This document shows, one piece after another, positions 4,395 through 5,860 of a stretch of 5,860 bases of DNA. Both the position numbers and the translations under genes were made by a program. The DNA is from JBELMB01 sp042088665 (GTDB lineage Bacteria > Pseudomonadota > Alphaproteobacteria > Rhodobacterales > Rhodobacteraceae). Where the stretch lies: the NCBI GenBank assembly GCA_042088665.1, contig JBELMB010000268.1, forward strand, positions 1 to 5,860. The letters are read 5' to 3'. How positions within the stretch are numbered: the first letter of the stretch is position 1; the number at the start of each line of letters is the position of its first letter. The notes beneath the pieces are model-generated. The model was not told the origin of the DNA. It worked only from the letters and a program-made list of their open reading frames with translations, and did no database searches.

Positions 4395-4436
4395 CTGACG
4401 TCGGTTCGGGGATGGTTCAGGACGATTGAGGACGAA

Positions 4437-5860
4437 ATGCCGTCATTTGGGGAATTGCTGGGGGCTGAGATCCGCGAAGCGTGGGAGGCGCGCGGCTGGA
4501 CGCAACTGTTCGTGGCCGAGAAGGCCTTTGCCGAGGAATTCCCCGACACGTGGATGAACTACGTTCGGCGGATTGGCGATTATGAGACCGGCAAGGTCAA
4601 AAGCCCGCAGGTCAAGGTCTATCAGCCGTTGTGCGAGGTGCTTGGCATCACCCGCCCACGCATTGGCGCGCTGAAGGCCGAAGCCGCCGACGCCAAGACC
4701 GTCACCGATGACGAGTTGCGCGCCTTGCGGGCGGAGAAAGGCTCCCTCCAGCGGGCGTTGGACGATGTGCAGACCCTGTCGCGCGCCAGTCTTGAAACCC
4801 TCGCCACGCGGTTTGAGCTGGACCGGCCTTATGAGGCCACTGACGGCGCGCTGATCGAATATCTGACGTATAAGGCGCAGGATTACCGGGCCTTGCGCGC
4901 GGAGGTGGAGGGCATCGACGCGGGCGTCAAGGCGCTGTCGAACCTCAAGGCCTCTGCCATGGCGGCCTATGACGCAGGCGATCTGGATGAGGTCGATGTG
5001 CTGCTGGACCGGGTGATGGAGATCGCCAAGGACGAGGCGGCCAAAGCGGCGGAGATCAAGGCCGAGGCCGCCCTGCTGCGCAACCGCCCCGCCCGCGCCT
5101 ATGCGCTGCTGAGCGATGCGGCCGACAGCTTTGCCATCCTCGATCCGCTGGAACCGGCGAGGCGCTCCCTGGCCTACGGCCGCACACTGTTTTTTCACGG
5201 AATCCGCTACGGCGGCGCCGCTCTGGATCTGTCGTCAGACCTGTGGCGGGCCTGCGCGGCGCGTGCCGAGGCGCAGGGCGACGCCGTGCTGCGTGGCAAG
5301 GCGCTGTCCAATCTCGGCGTGGCATTGCAGGACCTTGGGCAGCGCCGCGGCGGCGCAGAGGGGGCCGCGCTGCTGGCACAGGCCGTCACCGCCTATCGCG
5401 CCGTGCTGGAGGTCTATACCCGCGACGCACATCCCGTGGATTGGGCCATGACCCAGAACAACCTCGCCAATGCGCTTCAGACCCAAGGCGAGACCACAGG
5501 CGGCGCAGAAGGCGCCGTGCTGCTGGCACAGGGCGTCACCGCCTATCGCGCCGCGCTGGAATTTCGCACCCGCGACGCGCATCCCGTGGATTGGGCCATG
5601 ACCCAGAACAACCTCGCCGCTGCGCTCAAGACCCAAGGCGAGAGCACAGGCGGCGCAGAAGGGGCCGCGCTGCTGGCACAGGCCGTCACCGCCTATCGCG
5701 CCGCGCTGGAGGTCTGTACCCGCGATGCACATCCCGTGGATTGGGCCATGACCCAGAACAACCTCGCCACTGCGCTCCGGGCCCAAGGCGAGACCACAGG
5801 CGGCGCGGAGGGGGCCGCGCTGTTGGCACAGGCGGTCGCCGCTTATCGCGCCGCGCTGGA
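4437..5860 (+). CDS. HTH-like TPR-repeat protein, cut by the right edge
   Basis: The visible 474 codons stay open to the window end. Residues 1-76 resemble an XRE-type HTH: LGAEIREAWEARGWTQLFVAEK, then a YVRRIGDYETGKVKSP segment like the end of such domains, then VYQPLCEVLGI. Residues 80-215 are charged and helical, including DELRALRAEKGSLQRALDD and TRFELDRPYEATDGALIEYL, and may form coiled coils. Residues about 220-304 contain degenerate TPR helices (KALSNLGVALQDLGQRR). From residue 305, 50-residue TPR-like repeats follow, each with AHPVDWAMTQNNLA. The start at 4437 has GAGGA (4428-4432) four bases upstream; the frame is open further upstream, with a GTG at 4359 that has weaker support. There is no signal peptide. 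TPR arrays usually bind peptides or partner proteins, so a cytoplasmic sensor, scaffold or regulator is inferred. Any C-terminal effector domain lies outside the window, and the function is unknown. Confidence 0.8.
   Translation, partial: MPSFGELLGAEIREAWEARGWTQLFVAEKAFAEEFPDTWMNYVRRIGDYETGKVKSPQVKVYQPLCEVLGITRPRIGALKAEAADAKTVTDDELRALRAEKGSLQRALDDVQTLSRASLETLATRFELDRPYEATDGALIEYLTYKAQDYRALRAEVEGIDAGVKALSNLKASAMAAYDAGDLDEVDVLLDRVMEIAKDEAAKAAEIKAEAALLRNRPARAYALLSDAADSFAILDPLEPARRSLAYGRTLFFHGIRYGGAALDLSSDLWRACAARAEAQGDAVLRGKALSNLGVALQDLGQRRGGAEGAALLAQAVTAYRAVLEVYTRDAHPVDWAMTQNNLANALQTQGETTGGAEGAVLLAQGVTAYRAALEFRTRDAHPVDWAMTQNNLAAALKTQGESTGGAEGAALLAQAVTAYRAALEVCTRDAHPVDWAMTQNNLATALRAQGETTGGAEGAALLAQAVAAYRAAL
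5349..5860 (+). repeat. 150-bp in-frame tandem repeats coding for TPR units
   Basis: Units occupy 5349-5498, 5499-5648 and 5649-5798, and a fourth starts at 5799 and is cut by the window end. The period is exactly 150 bases (50 codons). By direct comparison of the translations, units 1 and 3 differ at 5 of 50 residues and unit 2 differs from each at 8. A 39-base block starting CATCCCGTGG is identical in all three (5430-5468, 5580-5618, 5730-5768). Differences gather at unit positions 7, 12, 19, 22, 23, 41, 44, 45 and 49. Such homogeneous repeats suggest recent duplication or gene conversion. Confidence 0.95.

Noticed and set aside
4443..5198. Minus-strand ORF of 251 aa antisense to the HTH and linker region
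   Set aside because: It is a shadow of GC-rich plus-strand coding sequence. The plus-strand frame has a ribosome binding site and leads directly into the TPR repeats.
5235..5786. Long minus-strand ORF (183 aa) with its own 50-residue repeats, antisense to the TPR array
   Set aside because: The repeats in the protein simply mirror the 150-bp DNA units. The translation is rich in Gly, His and Cys, without a ribosome binding site or a recognisable family.
5349..5860. CRISPR array
   Set aside because: The units are 150 bp, contiguous, in frame and coding. There is no short repeat with unique spacers.

Overview
The window is GC-rich DNA with the gene content and codon use of an alphaproteobacterium. 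Rhodobacteraceae (Roseobacter group) is the most likely family, judging from the triosephosphate isomerase, the SufT/A-type Fe-S carrier pair and a hairpin-rich intergenic element after tpiA. This assignment rests on recognising protein families and on memory of the clade; no search was run.

Layout. Bases 1-319 hold no convincing gene but are dense in inverted and direct repeats: an operator-like TTGGCGTGACAC pair at 64-99, four hairpins between 164 and 305, and a 21-bp tandem duplication at 290-331. A 68-aa minus-strand ORF (320-526) with a good Shine-Dalgarno sequence and one membrane segment is a probable small gene. An AT-rich stretch (635-706) with a promoter-like pair, a palindrome and a repeated TTGTCAA motif lies upstream of a three-gene plus-strand cluster: sufT (867-1229), an A-type Fe-S carrier (1369-1749) with its own promoter-like sequence, and a TfoX N-terminal-domain protein (1749-2072) overlapping the carrier at TGATG. 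Facing them is a 2-oxoglutarate/Fe(II) oxygenase of the isopenicillin N synthase-like family (2224-3114, minus), which diverges from tpiA (3239-4000, plus). tpiA is followed by a triple-hairpin element (4010-4054) that it shares with a convergent 70-aa ORF carrying a Cys-His-His-Cys motif (4092-4304, minus).

The last quarter is one gene open at the right edge (4437 to beyond 5860). It starts with an HTH-like region, continues through a charged helical linker, then runs into 50-residue TPR-like repeats encoded by near-identical 150-bp DNA units. A separate small gene diverges from it across a 132-bp spacer containing a candidate operator.

How the parts work together. SufT and the A-type carrier both act in Fe-S cluster assembly and delivery. 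No sufBCDS genes are visible, so this is either a detached part of the suf locus or a stand-alone maturation pair. The oxygenase and tpiA are ordinary metabolic genes sharing a divergent intergenic region. The least explained parts are the HTH-TPR repeat gene with its divergent CHHC small protein, and the hairpin-rich left flank with the small membrane protein.
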